Shown here piece after piece: positions 35,501-44,691 of a DNA stretch of 53,818 bases. The DNA comes from Brevundimonas sp. (lineage in GTDB: Bacteria; Pseudomonadota; Alphaproteobacteria; Caulobacterales; Caulobacteraceae), in contig JAUYAG010000023.1 of the NCBI GenBank assembly GCA_030693575.1, positions 1 through 53,818 of the forward strand, in the 5' to 3' direction. The notes under the pieces were generated by a model. The model had not been told where the DNA came from, ran no database searches, and saw only the letters and a list, made by a program, of their open reading frames with translations. Made by a program: the position numbers and the translations under genes. The first letter of the stretch is position 1, and every line of letters starts with the position of its first letter.

Positions 35501-35661
35501 CGGCTGCCCGTGACGATGACTTCGTCAAGCGACGCCGCGTCCTGCGACGACGCCTGCGAAGCCGGGGGCGGCGTCTGCGCAAGCGCCGTTCCCGCCGCCA
35601 GCCAAGAGACGCCGCCTAGAAGAGCGGCCCGAAGCCGCCAGCTGATCACTCGACCATTCAT
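32545..35661 (-). CDS. TonB-dependent outer membrane receptor
   Basis: 1038 residues from ATG 35661, with GGGGGAAG upstream. The signal peptide ends near residue 29 (GTALAQ). The TonB box DEVIVTG is at 46-52, the plug domain spans about 55-175 (PTPIVSVSSQDLAES, SLSTIPSDFVDRVEVITGG, YGSDAVAGVVNI), and a 22-strand barrel ends in the outer-membrane signature YLGLTLEF. This is the large Caulobacterales/Xanthomonas-type receptor that often takes up peptides or carbohydrates rather than only siderophores. It stands divergent from the oligopeptide ABC operon, which suggests both serve one substrate: receptor across the outer membrane, ABC importer across the inner. The ligand cannot be read from sequence. 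Confidence 0.93.
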   Translation of the reverse strand: MNGRVISWRLRAALLGGVSWLAAGTALAQTPPPASQASSQDAASLDEVIVTGSRIRRNSIDTPTPIVSVSSQDLAESGDTELSETLAELPAVSSTINDSTVTGNVQNSGLSSINLRNLGDNRTLVLVDGRRTVSNSANGNRVSLSTIPSDFVDRVEVITGGTSSVYGSDAVAGVVNIITETGQTGVKLGGRYGIAQEGDGEEITWNASWGDKFDNDRGYLLISGSYDRDFGIRASDREFATRQVDFDYDEVTGINEFDTLYLSGGVPTSGDQPASSFPPNIFRDLSGFTPGGVFYGASSSRDRFYRGGTLVPLGPDVQTGGVVTVGTTDNGNTGYFLPNRDGYNQREFRSLILPRERTLFAAKADYDLSETLSLFGQIQYSRIDSKETREPNGIGFDDTFQLIDPITGVTTERSYGRIPCRRATGTGSGPCNPFVPDEIRRDVSTGGAGVAWDRRFVELGGQTTENQRETLRSWAGVRGTIWGDWDWEASVGYGEFNQEQIRGGEINSLRLVQALDAVTVGGQIVCRDPSNGCVPVNIFGEGSITPAAADFLRVELRQDAAIKQESFQAFMSGDLFELPAGPMGVAFGVDYRKDSQSLRGDALSQAGGTTGNAVPNFDGGITAYEGFGEVSVPLIRDRPGFELLSLDASARVADYDIKNVGTVFSYRAGLQWAPVDDLRFRAQFARAQRAPDLSELFSPPRGDFDSASDICSGVTPTTAGRIAANCRASPGVQALFAQQLANGLPQRFEQVGSSIYSPNAGNLNLKEETADTITVGAVFRPRFVDGLTLAIDYYDISIEDAITEYSNQDLLIQCYDSDLAVSANPFCADIRRNPNNGQISEVIQRQFNLAGLNTSGIDVAVQYRFDLEDRFGVPGEWDLRYDATHILEQEFVFEGLAGTVVTDQKGDLSAGSFEYRARGSLAWENAGFRLRWTTTYYGETLDSRFRLNQYNQLLQTVPGAEFPLFLEIDSVVEHDLYAGYTFEADGGEMRIYAGVNNVTNEISPFLPTGDVFSGRLTNYNGAYDVAGRRFYLGLTLEF

Positions 35662-36012
35662 CGTTCTTCCCCCAAAAAATCCGAGACCTCTTGACGGGCC
35701 TTCCGGCCAACGGGCCGCTTGCTCAAGTCCGGAGCGACTGCGCGAAGGCGCCTCCACACCGGACCATGGCAGAACCTTGACAGACATGTGTCGAACCAAC
35801 CGCCCCCACACGACGGCGAGCATGACCTTATGCCCCAATCGAATGAGCCGGCCTGGCCGCGATATCTTGAGATCCACAGCTTCTGGGATCCGTCTTGCGC
35901 ATACTGTTATGCTAAACGCATCGAACACCTCCCGCGGCCTCATCGATTGGGGCACGGTCGGGGTCGGCGTGGCCTGCTCCGCCATTGGACGAATCTTGGA
36001 GTCACAAGTCGC
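35662..36012. other. Divergent intergenic region, TonB receptor / oligopeptide operon
   Basis: 351 bp. It is AT-richer around 35880-35930 (TTGCGCATACTGTTATGCTAA), probably promoter DNA. The plus-strand frame of the binding protein stays open back to 35719, including an ATG at 35830. The translated stretch before 36013 has no family similarity and a composition unlike the protein, so I treat it as non-coding. No clear -35/-10 pair or operator dyad was found. Confidence 0.45.
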
Positions 36013-37659
36013 TTGCAACGTGAGGGTTCAGCATCGCCGGGTTCGAGACGGCGGCCGAGATGGCCATGGCTGGCCCTGGCGCTGGTGGTGAGCCTGGTGG
36101 CGGTTGCATTCGCCTTGACGGCGGCACCGCGCCCGTATGGCCGCGACGCCGATACGCTGGTGGTGGCCTTTCCGCGCGAGGTTCGGACACTGGACGGCAA
36201 CTATTCGAACACCCGCGAGAACGACATCCTCGGTTTGCTGGTGGACGACGCGCTCTTTTACATCGATCCCGAGACGCTACGGGTCGAGCCCCTGTCGGCC
36301 CTGTCGCACCGTTTCGTCGATGATCTAACGCTCGAGGTCGAGCTGCGGCGGGACGTGACCTTCCACGACGGCTCACCGATGACAGCCGCGGACGTCGTCT
36401 ACACCTATCGATGGCTGCTGGACGAGCGCAGTCAGGCGGAGTTCTCAACCCGCTTCCGCCGGTGGCTGGATCGCGTCGAGGCGGTGGGGCCTTACACGGT
36501 GCGCTTCCACATGAAGGCCGCCAACGCCACAGTGCTCTACGACCTGGCCATGTACTCCAAGATCCGTCGGGCGGGCGCCTATGACGATCCCTCGGCGGCG
36601 CACGGGGTCAACCCCGACGCCCTGACGCGCCGTCTCAACGGCACCGGTCCCTATCGCGTGGCGAGCTTCCAGTCCGGAGACACGGTGCGACTGGAACGCT
36701 ACGAGGGCTATCGCGACAGTTCCCCCAAAGGCCGCCCCGACATCGGCGCCCTCCTGATCCGCGTCATCCCCGACTTCTCCACCCAGGCGGCCGAGGTGGT
36801 CGCCGGCGGGGTGGGATGGACCTACAATGTCCCGACCGATCTGGCCGAAGATGTGGCGCGCACGGGCCAGGCGAACTTCGTGGCCGCGCCGTCCATGCGC
36901 GTGGGCTATATCGTCTTTGACGCGGCGGGCTATGTCGTTCCCGCAGGACCTTTGACCAACGCAGACGTGCGCCGCGCCCTGAACCTCGCCATCGACCGGG
37001 ACGCTATCGTCTCCCGGCTTGTGCGCGGAGGGGCCCGCGTGGTGCATACGCCGTGTCTGCCGGTTCAGTTCGGCTGCGACCAGACCGTGACCCGCTACCC
37101 CCACGACCCGGTCCAGGCCCGTGCCCTTCTGGCCAGGGCCGGATACGCGGATGGGTTCGAGATCGATCTGTGGGCGGCGCGGGACAAGGACGTGGTCGAG
37201 GCCGTCGCGGCGATGTGGCGACAGGTCGGGGTCCGGGCGCGGGTGCGCTACGTCAAGGCGGCGGCCCTCGGCAAGGCCATCGAGGAGCGCCAGGCCGTGG
37301 CCTACTTCACCAGCTACGGCTCGTTCGGCATTCCCGACGCCGGCGCCATCCTGCCCGACCGGCTGGGCGGCGACACCGCCAACACCCTGCATGACGACGC
37401 GCTGGTGAAACAGGCCCTGCAAGCCTCATTCGCCTCCTATGACCCGACCCAAAGGCAGGCCGCTTTCAGCGCCGCCCTGACGCGGATCACCAGCGAGGCC
37501 TACCTCGCACCGATCTTTGAATACACCCAGAATTTCCTGATCTCGCCGGAGGTTGAATACCGCCAGGCCGCGGACGGCATGCCCCGACTCTACCTGGCCC
37601 GCTGGCGGCGCCCGGGTCCAACAGGGCCCGGCGCGGCCTCACCCGGGGCAGACCGTTGA
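36013..37659 (+). CDS. Oligopeptide ABC transporter, substrate-binding protein (SBP_bac_5)
   Basis: About 548 residues from TTG 36013 (GGAG 11 nt upstream). The start is uncertain: no good ATG precedes the hydrophobic segment, and ATG 35830 would add 61 unrelated residues. A basic stretch (SRRRPRWPW) then ~20 hydrophobic residues form a signal or anchor sequence, without a lipobox. The mature part is a DppA/OppA-type binding protein: PREVRTLDGNYSNTRENDI, VTFHDGSPMTAADVVYTYRW, RLNGTGPYRVASF, ADVRRALNLAIDRDAIV. It captures a peptide or similar solute in the periplasm for the permeases and ATPase encoded next. Retention as a membrane-anchored protein is possible. Confidence 0.85.
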   Translation: MQREGSASPGSRRRPRWPWLALALVVSLVAVAFALTAAPRPYGRDADTLVVAFPREVRTLDGNYSNTRENDILGLLVDDALFYIDPETLRVEPLSALSHRFVDDLTLEVELRRDVTFHDGSPMTAADVVYTYRWLLDERSQAEFSTRFRRWLDRVEAVGPYTVRFHMKAANATVLYDLAMYSKIRRAGAYDDPSAAHGVNPDALTRRLNGTGPYRVASFQSGDTVRLERYEGYRDSSPKGRPDIGALLIRVIPDFSTQAAEVVAGGVGWTYNVPTDLAEDVARTGQANFVAAPSMRVGYIVFDAAGYVVPAGPLTNADVRRALNLAIDRDAIVSRLVRGGARVVHTPCLPVQFGCDQTVTRYPHDPVQARALLARAGYADGFEIDLWAARDKDVVEAVAAMWRQVGVRARVRYVKAAALGKAIEERQAVAYFTSYGSFGIPDAGAILPDRLGGDTANTLHDDALVKQALQASFASYDPTQRQAAFSAALTRITSEAYLAPIFEYTQNFLISPEVEYRQAADGMPRLYLARWRRPGPTGPGAASPGADR

Positions 37660-37672
37660 CCGGAGTCTCCCA

Positions 37673-38590
37673 ATGTTGAACTTCGCCCTGCGCCGGGCTG
37701 CGCTGGCCGTCGTGGTGGCGGTGTTGCTTTCTGTCGTGACCTTTGTCCTGCTGAACGCGGCCATCGACCCGGCGTCCGCCATCGCCGGAGAAGACGCCAG
37801 CGCCGACCGGATCGCGGCGATCCGCGCTGAGTACGGCCTCGACCGGCCGCTGCATGTTCGCTATCTGGACTGGCTCGGCGGGGTGCTGAGCGGTGATCTG
37901 GGCGTCAGCTATTTCTGGAACCAGCCGGTTGGGGAACTGATCGCCAGTCGCGCGCCGACCACCCTCGTCCTGGCGTTCAGCGCGTTATTGGTCACCATCC
38001 TGATCGCCGTCCCCCTGGGGGTGCTCGCCGCCCTGCGCCAGGGGACGTGGCTCGATGTCCTGGCGTCGAGTATCGCGGGCCTGGCCCAATCGATGCCGAC
38101 CTTCTGGATCGGTCTGATCCTGATGCTGGTCTTCGCGGTCCAGCTTCGGCTCGTGCCCGTGTCCGGCAGCTACACTCCGGCGCACTTCATTCTACCCGCG
38201 ATCGTACTCGGCTTTTCGTCCGTCCCCTCCGTGCTGCGGCTTATGCGCGGCGGACTGATTGAGGTGCTGCAGTCCGACTATATCCGGACCGCGCGGGCCA
38301 AGGGTCTGTTGCCGGATGAGGTGCTCACCCGGCACGCCATGCGCAACGCCCTGTTGCCGGTCGTCAGCGTGCTGGCGGTGCAGCTGGGCGCCAAGCTGGG
38401 CGGCTCGGTCATCACCGAAAGCGTCTTCGCCATCAACGGGCTTGGACGACTGGCGCTTGATTCCGTGCTCGCGGCCGACATGCCGACGTTGCAGATCCTC
38501 GTTTTCGTCTTCGCCATGGTGTTCCTGATCCTCACCTTCCTGGCCGATCTGCTGAACGCCTGGCTCGACCCACGCATCCGGGTAGGCTGA
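37673..38590 (+). CDS. Oligopeptide ABC transporter, permease (DppB-like)
   Basis: 305 residues from ATG 37673 (CGGAG 7 nt upstream). There are six predicted membrane segments, the first at residues 9-30, and the long periplasmic loop after helix 1 typical of DppB/OppB. The conserved EAA loop that docks on the ATPase is QSDYIRTARAKGLLPDEVL near residue 200. It forms the channel with the next gene product. Confidence 0.93.
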   Translation: MLNFALRRAALAVVVAVLLSVVTFVLLNAAIDPASAIAGEDASADRIAAIRAEYGLDRPLHVRYLDWLGGVLSGDLGVSYFWNQPVGELIASRAPTTLVLAFSALLVTILIAVPLGVLAALRQGTWLDVLASSIAGLAQSMPTFWIGLILMLVFAVQLRLVPVSGSYTPAHFILPAIVLGFSSVPSVLRLMRGGLIEVLQSDYIRTARAKGLLPDEVLTRHAMRNALLPVVSVLAVQLGAKLGGSVITESVFAINGLGRLALDSVLAADMPTLQILVFVFAMVFLILTFLADLLNAWLDPRIRVG

Positions 38591-38592
38591 GA

Positions 38593-39486
38593 ATGACCGG
38601 CTTCCCCCTTTCCATTCCGAGTTCCTACGAGGCGCGACAGCCCGTCATGCTGCGCAGGGTTCTGAGGTCACCCAAGATCTGCGTCGGTGCCGGGATCCTG
38701 CTGGTCTTCGTGGTGCTGGCGGTGTTCGCCCCGCTCATCCTGCCCCACGGACCGGATGAGCAGGACCTGGCCCTGAGGCTTCTTCCGCCGATGTGGGACG
38801 CGGGCGGCCAGCCCGGCCACCCCTTCGGCACCGACCACCTGGGCCGTGACGTGCTGGCGCGGCTGCTGTTCGGAGCGCGCGTGTCGCTGGTCATCGGCCT
38901 GGGCGCCGCCAGTATCGGCTTGCTGATCGGCGTAATGCTGGGCGTCCTGGCCGGCTATTTCGGCGGCTGGGTCGATCAGGCGGTGAACCTGGTGCTTACC
39001 AGTCAACTGGCCCTGCCTGGTCTGCTCCTGGCGATGGCGCTGGTGTTTCTGATCGGGCCGTCGCTGATGGTGGTCATCCTGGTGATCGGGCTGATGCACT
39101 GGACCTATTTTCTGGTCGTGACCCGCTCGGCGACGCAGCGCATCCGCGAGCTCGACTACGTCCGGGCGTCGCGGGTCGCGGGCGCGTCCACGTTTCAGAT
39201 CCTGCAATGGGACGTGCTGCCCAACCTGCTCGCGCCCATCATGGTCATCTTCACCCTGGAGGTCGGCATGGCTATCCTGGCCGAGGCGTCGCTGTCCTTC
39301 CTGGGCGTCGGTGTGCCGGCTCCGACGGCGACCTGGGGACTGATGATCGCCGAGGGCAAGGCGGCGATGTTTCTGCGCCCGTCCCTGGTCGTCCTGCCCG
39401 GCCTGGCCATTTTCCTGCTCGTCACGGCGGTCAACCTGTTGGGCGATGGGCTACGCGACATCCTCCAGAGCGCGGCGAAGGGCTGA
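38593..39486 (+). CDS. Oligopeptide ABC transporter, permease (DppC-like)
   Basis: 297 residues, starting 2 bp after the preceding stop. The N-terminal OppC-type segment has one helix and is followed by HPFGTDHLGRDVLARLLFGAR, a hallmark of DppC/OppC, then five helices. The EAA loop is ELDYVRASRVAGASTFQIL near residue 180. It pairs with the DppB-like permease. Confidence 0.93.
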   Translation: MTGFPLSIPSSYEARQPVMLRRVLRSPKICVGAGILLVFVVLAVFAPLILPHGPDEQDLALRLLPPMWDAGGQPGHPFGTDHLGRDVLARLLFGARVSLVIGLGAASIGLLIGVMLGVLAGYFGGWVDQAVNLVLTSQLALPGLLLAMALVFLIGPSLMVVILVIGLMHWTYFLVVTRSATQRIRELDYVRASRVAGASTFQILQWDVLPNLLAPIMVIFTLEVGMAILAEASLSFLGVGVPAPTATWGLMIAEGKAAMFLRPSLVVLPGLAIFLLVTAVNLLGDGLRDILQSAAKG

Positions 39487-39489
39487 GCC

Positions 39490-41280
39490 ATGGCGCTACT
39501 GCGGATCAGCGGCCTGTCGGTCGATATTCCCACCGAGACCGGGATGCTGTCGGCCGTGCGCGGCGTCGATCTCCAGGTCGATCGTCAGGAGTGCCTGGGC
39601 CTCGTCGGCGAATCCGGGTCGGGAAAATCGCTGACGGCCTTGTCCATTCTGGGCCTGCTGCCCCGGCGCGCCCGGCGTTCGGTGGAGCATCTGAGCTTCG
39701 ACGGCCAAGATCTGACCGGCTTCGACGACACCCGGCTGGCGATGGAGGTGCGCGGGCGGCGCGTCGGTTTCATCTTTCAGGAGCCGATGACCTCGCTGAA
39801 CCCGGTCATGTCGATCGGCGACCAGCTGACCGAGACGATGACCATTCACGGAACCGCCGACCGGGCCGGCGCCCGCAAGCGGGCCGTCGCCCTGCTGGAC
39901 CGGGTCGGCCTGAGCGACGCCGAACGGCGGCTGGGGCAGTTTCCGCATCAGTTCTCGGGCGGTCAGCGCCAGCGGGTCATGATCGCCATGGCCCTGATGA
40001 ACACGCCCGATCTGCTCATCGCCGACGAGCCGACCACGGCGCTGGACGTCACCATCCAGGCCCAGATCATCGACCTCCTGGACGAGTTGCGCCACGAGAT
40101 GGGGCTGGCGCTGATCCTGATCTCGCACAACCTCGGCCTGGTCTCGCGCATCGCCGACCGGGTATCGGTCATGTACGCGGGCGAGATGGTCGAGGCGGCG
40201 CCGGCGCGCGCGCTGTTCGAGACGCCGCGCCATCCCTATACCTGCGGTCTGCTGGCCAGTGCGCCCGAGGCGAACGAGCGGGCGCCCCAGTCCATACTGG
40301 GGGCGATGAAGGGCCGGGTGCCCTCGCTCTTCGCCCCGCCCACGGCGTGCACCTTCGAACCGCGCTGTCCCCGGGCCGCGCCGCCCTGCGCCGCCGCACA
40401 CCCGGCTCTGACCGAGGACGGCGAGCGCGCCTTCCGCTGCCTGTTCCCCGTGCGGCCTGGCGATCCTCCGCCTTTCGCAAGCGGCGAAGCGGCCCCGACG
40501 CGCAAGGCGCCGGGAACGGCCTCCCGCCCGGTCCTGACCGTCGCGGGCCTGACCAAGACCTACGCCGGCCGCAGTGGGCCGATCGAGGCGGTTCGGGGCG
40601 TGGAATTCTCCCTTCTGCAGGGCGAGACCCTGGCGCTCGTGGGCGAGTCCGGCTGCGGCAAGTCCACCGTCGCGCGGATGCTGGTCGGACTGGAAACGCC
40701 GACCAGCGGCCGGATCACGCTGGAGAGTGGAACCCACGACGACCAGCGCGCCCGGGCGCGTCGCATCCAACTGGTGTTCCAGGACCCCTATTCGTCGCTG
40801 AACCCGCTGTGGTCGGTGCATGAGCTGGTTCGCCGGCCGCTTGATGTTCACAGTTTGGGCTCGCCGACCGAGCGGGACGCCCGCGTGGACCGCTTGCTCG
40901 ACCAGATGAGCATGCCCCGGCGGCTGCGGCGCGCGCGCGTGGACGAACTGTCCGGCGGCCAGAGGCAACGGGTGGCGATCGCGCGGGCCCTGGTGATCGA
41001 GCCGGACATCCTGGTGTGCGACGAGCCGACCTCGGCGCTGGACGTCTCGGTCCAGGCCCAGATTCTGAACCTGCTGCTCGATTTGCGAAATACGTTCAAC
41101 ATTTCGCTGATCCTGATCTCCCACGACCTTTCCGTGGTGGGGCACATGGCCGACCGGGTCATGGTCATGCACCAGGGCCGCATCATCGAGAGCGGATCGG
41201 CGCAGGCGGTGCTGCACAATCCGAGCGAGGCCTATACCCGGGCCCTGGTCGCCGCGACGCCCCGCCTACATCCGGCCTGA
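39490..41280 (+). CDS. Oligopeptide ABC transporter, fused double ATPase (DppD-DppF in one chain)
   Basis: 596 residues holding two complete ATP-binding domains. Domain 1 (about 1-330): Walker A GESGSGKS near residue 40, signature SGGQRQRV, Walker B LLIADEPT, and the oligopeptide-transporter C-terminal cysteine region ([26 protein letters not shown]). Domain 2 (about 345-596): [36 protein letters not shown]. One protein thus replaces the usual DppD/DppF pair, as in GsiA/YejF-type importers. It drives uptake through the two permeases; the gene follows the second permease by 3 bp. Confidence 0.95.
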   Translation: MALLRISGLSVDIPTETGMLSAVRGVDLQVDRQECLGLVGESGSGKSLTALSILGLLPRRARRSVEHLSFDGQDLTGFDDTRLAMEVRGRRVGFIFQEPMTSLNPVMSIGDQLTETMTIHGTADRAGARKRAVALLDRVGLSDAERRLGQFPHQFSGGQRQRVMIAMALMNTPDLLIADEPTTALDVTIQAQIIDLLDELRHEMGLALILISHNLGLVSRIADRVSVMYAGEMVEAAPARALFETPRHPYTCGLLASAPEANERAPQSILGAMKGRVPSLFAPPTACTFEPRCPRAAPPCAAAHPALTEDGERAFRCLFPVRPGDPPPFASGEAAPTRKAPGTASRPVLTVAGLTKTYAGRSGPIEAVRGVEFSLLQGETLALVGESGCGKSTVARMLVGLETPTSGRITLESGTHDDQRARARRIQLVFQDPYSSLNPLWSVHELVRRPLDVHSLGSPTERDARVDRLLDQMSMPRRLRRARVDELSGGQRQRVAIARALVIEPDILVCDEPTSALDVSVQAQILNLLLDLRNTFNISLILISHDLSVVGHMADRVMVMHQGRIIESGSAQAVLHNPSEAYTRALVAATPRLHPA

Positions 41281-41364
41281 TCATCGACGGACCCGCCGAA
41301 CCCGTCCTACAGTCGGTCGGTCGCGGATGACGACCGTCCATTCGCCGTCCCGTGGAGTGATCGC

Positions 41365-42279
41365 ATGGAGCTGAAGTGGCTGGAGGACTTCGTCGAGCTG
41401 ACACGCACGGGCAGCTTTTCGCGGGCCGCCGAAGAACGCAACATCACCCAGCCGGCCTTCAGCCGACGCATCCGCGCGCTCGAGGGGTGGCTGGGCGCGA
41501 CCTTGGTCGATCGATCCAGCTATCCGGTGACCCTGACCGACATGGGCCGCCAGTTCCTGCCCTCGGCCGAAGAGATCATCCGCTCGGCCATCGGCGTGCG
41601 CGACGATTTCCGATTGTTGAACCGGTCCAGTGGTCCGGCCATTCGCATCGTCACCCTGCACACCCTGGCCCTGACTGTGGTCCCGGACGCGGTGGCGGCG
41701 CTGCTGAAACAGGAACCGCGCGCGCGGGTGTCGATCTCCGCGTCGGTGCAGGGCGTGGAAGAACATTTCGACGCCCTGGTCAGCGGGACCGCCGACATCC
41801 TGATCACCTACGGGCACCTGGGCATCATCGAGAAGGCGGTCAACGACGGCGCGATGGAATGGCTGACCTTGCGGCAGGAGCAGTTCGTGCTGGTGGCCAC
41901 CCCCGAACGCGCCGAAGAATGGGGGCCACGCCCCCTCACCCGCGAACGATCCGGCCTGCCCTTCCTGGCCTATTCCAGCTACTCATTCAGCGAAAAACTC
42001 GTGATGCCGGTCGCGCGGCGGTTCTCGCGGCAGCTCCGAATCGTCTATGAGGACGGTCTGGCCGAGACTCTCCGAGCCATGGCTCTGCGCGGCGCCGGGA
42101 TGGCGTGGCTGCCGCACTCGATCATCCGTCAGGATCTGGAGGCCAAGCGGCTAGTCATCCTGGAGGACGACAGCTTGCGGATCGGCTATGAGATCCGCGC
42201 CTACAAGGCCCAGCGCAACAAGAACGCCATCGCCGCCGTCATGTGGGATCAGCTCAAGACCCTGTCAGGGGCAGGATAG
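41365..42279 (+). CDS. LysR-family transcriptional regulator
   Basis: 304 residues (MELKWLEDFVELTRTGSFSRAAEERNITQPAFSRRIRALE). The helix-turn-helix is at residues ~18-40, and the effector domain follows from about residue 90. It lies 84 bp after the transporter operon on the same strand, and its 3' end overlaps the 3' end of the convergent asparaginase gene by 26 bp. By position it is the likely regulator of the transporter/asparaginase locus, perhaps sensing the imported substrate; the effector is unknown. Confidence 0.9.
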   Translation: MELKWLEDFVELTRTGSFSRAAEERNITQPAFSRRIRALEGWLGATLVDRSSYPVTLTDMGRQFLPSAEEIIRSAIGVRDDFRLLNRSSGPAIRIVTLHTLALTVVPDAVAALLKQEPRARVSISASVQGVEEHFDALVSGTADILITYGHLGIIEKAVNDGAMEWLTLRQEQFVLVATPERAEEWGPRPLTRERSGLPFLAYSSYSFSEKLVMPVARRFSRQLRIVYEDGLAETLRAMALRGAGMAWLPHSIIRQDLEAKRLVILEDDSLRIGYEIRAYKAQRNKNAIAAVMWDQLKTLSGAG

Positions 42280-43291
42280 TTCGGACCGGCTGACAGCGTG
42301 GGCACGGAGCGATCCGGCCAACGGTCCGGCCGATGCTGTTGACGATCGCGGGTCGGCGCAGATCGTCAAGCGCCTCAGCCTGGGCGGCGGAGACGAGGTC
42401 CAGCTGAACCAATGTCTCGATCAGCACGGCGAAGCGCGCCCTCGGCGCGCCGTCGGCGATCTTGATGGCGATCCCCAGCTGATCACGCGGCAGCCAGGCT
42501 GCCAGAAACCCTTCCGCGCCGGTCTTGGCCAGCACCCGCCCCTCCGTCGCCTCGCACAGGCGCTGGACCGGCTGACCACGGCCGGAGATGTGATCGGGAT
42601 GGCTTCGCATGGCGTCGAGCAGCCGCGCCATCGCGTCGGACCGTCCCGGATGGCTGCTGCGGGCCGAGGCGAACCGCGCCAGGGCGCCGGCCATTTGCCG
42701 CAACGAGAAGGTCGGCGCGGGAAGGTTGCAGCCATCGACGCCCAGTTCGTCCGCCTTGACGCCGCAGCCAGCGATCTCGGTAAATATCTCGCGCATTGCG
42801 GCCTGGGCCGGGTGATCGGACTGCTCATAGCCGGCCGTGGGAATGCCCTGGTGTCTGCAATAGGTGAGGAGGCCAGAGTGTTTGCCCGAACAGTTGTGAA
42901 AGACGCGAGACGCCGGGACGCCTCCCCATACCAGCCTGTCCCTGTCGTCGGACCCACGTGGATAGTCTGGACCGCACGCCAAGGCGTCTGGCTCCAGTTC
43001 CAGTCGGGCCAGCCATTCCCGGACCAGCGCCACCTGGAACGGCTCGGCCCGGTGCGAGGCGCACGCCAGGGCAAGGAACTGCGGGGTGAGGCCGAAGGCG
43101 TCGGCGGCGCCGCTCTCGACCAGCGGCAGGGCCTGAAACGGCTTCAGCGATGACCGGGGATAGGTGACGAGGTCGGGGTCGCCCGTGACCGCGACCGGCG
43201 CGCCGTCGGCGTCAGCCACCACCACAGCGCCGAAATGCAGGCTCTCGACCGCGGACCCGCGCCTGACTTCGGCGATCGGCACATAGCCCAT
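42254..43291 (-). CDS. L-asparaginase II (Rhizobium-type, PF06089 family)
   Basis: 345 residues from ATG 43291 (GGGAG upstream). It hydrolyses asparagine to aspartate and ammonia. The sequence follows the thermolabile Rhizobium asparaginase family, unrelated to E. coli AnsA/AnsB: PRSSLKPFQALPLVESGAAD carries the SSxK motif near residue 45, then ALACASHRAEP, VFHNCSGKHSGLLTYCRHQG and DGCNLPAPTF. There is no signal peptide, so it acts in the cytoplasm. Its product is the substrate of the aspartase encoded at 47059-48534. The gene is divergent from the class V aminotransferase-like gene and convergent with lysR. Confidence 0.9.
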   Translation of the reverse strand: MGYVPIAEVRRGSAVESLHFGAVVVADADGAPVAVTGDPDLVTYPRSSLKPFQALPLVESGAADAFGLTPQFLALACASHRAEPFQVALVREWLARLELEPDALACGPDYPRGSDDRDRLVWGGVPASRVFHNCSGKHSGLLTYCRHQGIPTAGYEQSDHPAQAAMREIFTEIAGCGVKADELGVDGCNLPAPTFSLRQMAGALARFASARSSHPGRSDAMARLLDAMRSHPDHISGRGQPVQRLCEATEGRVLAKTGAEGFLAAWLPRDQLGIAIKIADGAPRARFAVLIETLVQLDLVSAAQAEALDDLRRPAIVNSIGRTVGRIAPCPRCQPVRTILPLTGS

Positions 43292-43447
43292 GCCCAGTAT
43301 CTCCCGTCGCACATTTCCACTTCGCCTGTAGCAGCGCGCACTTCCACCAGCAGCCTTATCTGCTTGCGGTTGCGGCTTCATGCCGACTCTGCATCGCCGC
43401 CGAGGGGCGACGGGACTTAAGCTGCCAACTCATCCAGGAACACCGCC

Positions 43448-44686
43448 ATGACGCTCATCGACGACAGACTCGACACCCCGCGGGAAAGCACCTCCCACGA
43501 CGGCGCTGACTTCGCGACCTTTCGAGCCCGTTTTCCGCTGCTTCGAGACCGTCTCTATGTGAACGTCGGCGCGCGCGGTCTGATTTCCGAGGCGGCCCAC
43601 GCGGCCGGAGCCCGCGTGCTGGATGGGCATCACCATTTCATCCTGGGCAAACCCGAGCGTGAGGTCATGAGGGCTTCGGCGCGCACGGAGTTCGCTCGCC
43701 TGATCGGCGCCGGCGCCGACGAGATCAGCATCACCCAGAACGTCTCCCACGGCGTCAACTGGGTCGCCAACGGCATCGACTGGCGGGCGGGCGACAACAT
43801 CGTGCTGGGCGGCGAGCTGGAGCATCCGAACAACGTCTTCATCTGGCTGTCGCTGGCCCGCCGTCTTGGCCTCGATGTCCGGTTCGCCCCGCTGCTCGGC
43901 GCCGGCGAGATCGACACCGCCGGGCTGACGGCGCTGATCGACGCTCGCACCCGTGCCGTGGCCCTGGCCTCGCCGACCCTGGCGCCCGGCTTTCGCGCCG
44001 ACCTCGCCGCGATCGGCGCGGCGGCGCGCGCCCATGACGCCCTGCTGATGGTCGATGCGGTCCAGGCCGCCGGCGTGCTGGACCTCGACGTCAAGACGCT
44101 GGGGATCGACGCCCTGGCGACCTCGACCAGCAAGGGACTGCTAGGCGTGATGGGGCTGGGTTTCCTCTACGTGTCGCGCGACTGGTCGCCGCGTCTGGAG
44201 CCGATGTTCGCCGCGATCGCCAACGTCGATCAGGACGGATCGACCGATGACAGTTTCAACGGGACGCGCTTCGCCTTCCACATCGATGGCCGCCGCTTCG
44301 AGGCGGGCAACACCAACTGGTGCGGGTTGGCGGTGGCTCGCGTGGCCCTGACCGAGCTGAACGCCCTCGGAATCAGCCGCATCCAGGCCCACGCGGTCGG
44401 GCTGGCCGATCGCCTTCGCGACGGGCTCGACGCCCTGGGATTTCCGGTGCTGCACCCGACCGACCCGGCGGCGCGGAGCCATCTGGTCACGCTCGGCGCG
44501 CTGGCGCCGACGGGCGCGGCGTCCCATACGCTGGACGAACCCGCCACCCAACGCTTCGCCGAGGCGTTGAAGGCTCATGAGGTGGGCCATTCGATCCGCC
44601 GCGGCGTGCTGCGTTTCGGCTTCCACGCCTACAACAACGAGGACGACGTGGCTCGCCTGCTGGAGATCGCGCGCTCGATCGCCTGA
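43448..44686 (+). CDS. Class V aminotransferase-fold PLP enzyme
   Basis: 412 residues from ATG 43448 (AGGA 8 nt upstream). The fold is that of cysteine desulfurases and isopenicillin N epimerases: RDRLYVNVGARGLISEAAH, ITQNVSHGVNWVANGIDW, LLMVDAVQAAGVLDLDVKTL, and the PLP lysine in ATSTSKGLLGVMGLGFLYV near residue 225. It lacks the mobile cysteine loop of NifS/IscS/SufS desulfurases, so desulfuration is not indicated; epimerase, lyase or transaminase activity are all possible. Neighbouring asparaginase, aspartase and peptidase genes suggest an amino acid substrate of the same catabolic pathway. Confidence 0.8.
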   Translation: MTLIDDRLDTPRESTSHDGADFATFRARFPLLRDRLYVNVGARGLISEAAHAAGARVLDGHHHFILGKPEREVMRASARTEFARLIGAGADEISITQNVSHGVNWVANGIDWRAGDNIVLGGELEHPNNVFIWLSLARRLGLDVRFAPLLGAGEIDTAGLTALIDARTRAVALASPTLAPGFRADLAAIGAAARAHDALLMVDAVQAAGVLDLDVKTLGIDALATSTSKGLLGVMGLGFLYVSRDWSPRLEPMFAAIANVDQDGSTDDSFNGTRFAFHIDGRRFEAGNTNWCGLAVARVALTELNALGISRIQAHAVGLADRLRDGLDALGFPVLHPTDPAARSHLVTLGALAPTGAASHTLDEPATQRFAEALKAHEVGHSIRRGVLRFGFHAYNNEDDVARLLEIARSIA

Positions 44687-44691
44687 AGCGA

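Noticed and set aside
35719..36012. N-terminal extension of the oligopeptide-binding protein from an ATG at 35830 or 35719
   Set aside because: The added residues show no transport-protein features and would place the hydrophobic segment internally; the region is more likely promoter DNA.
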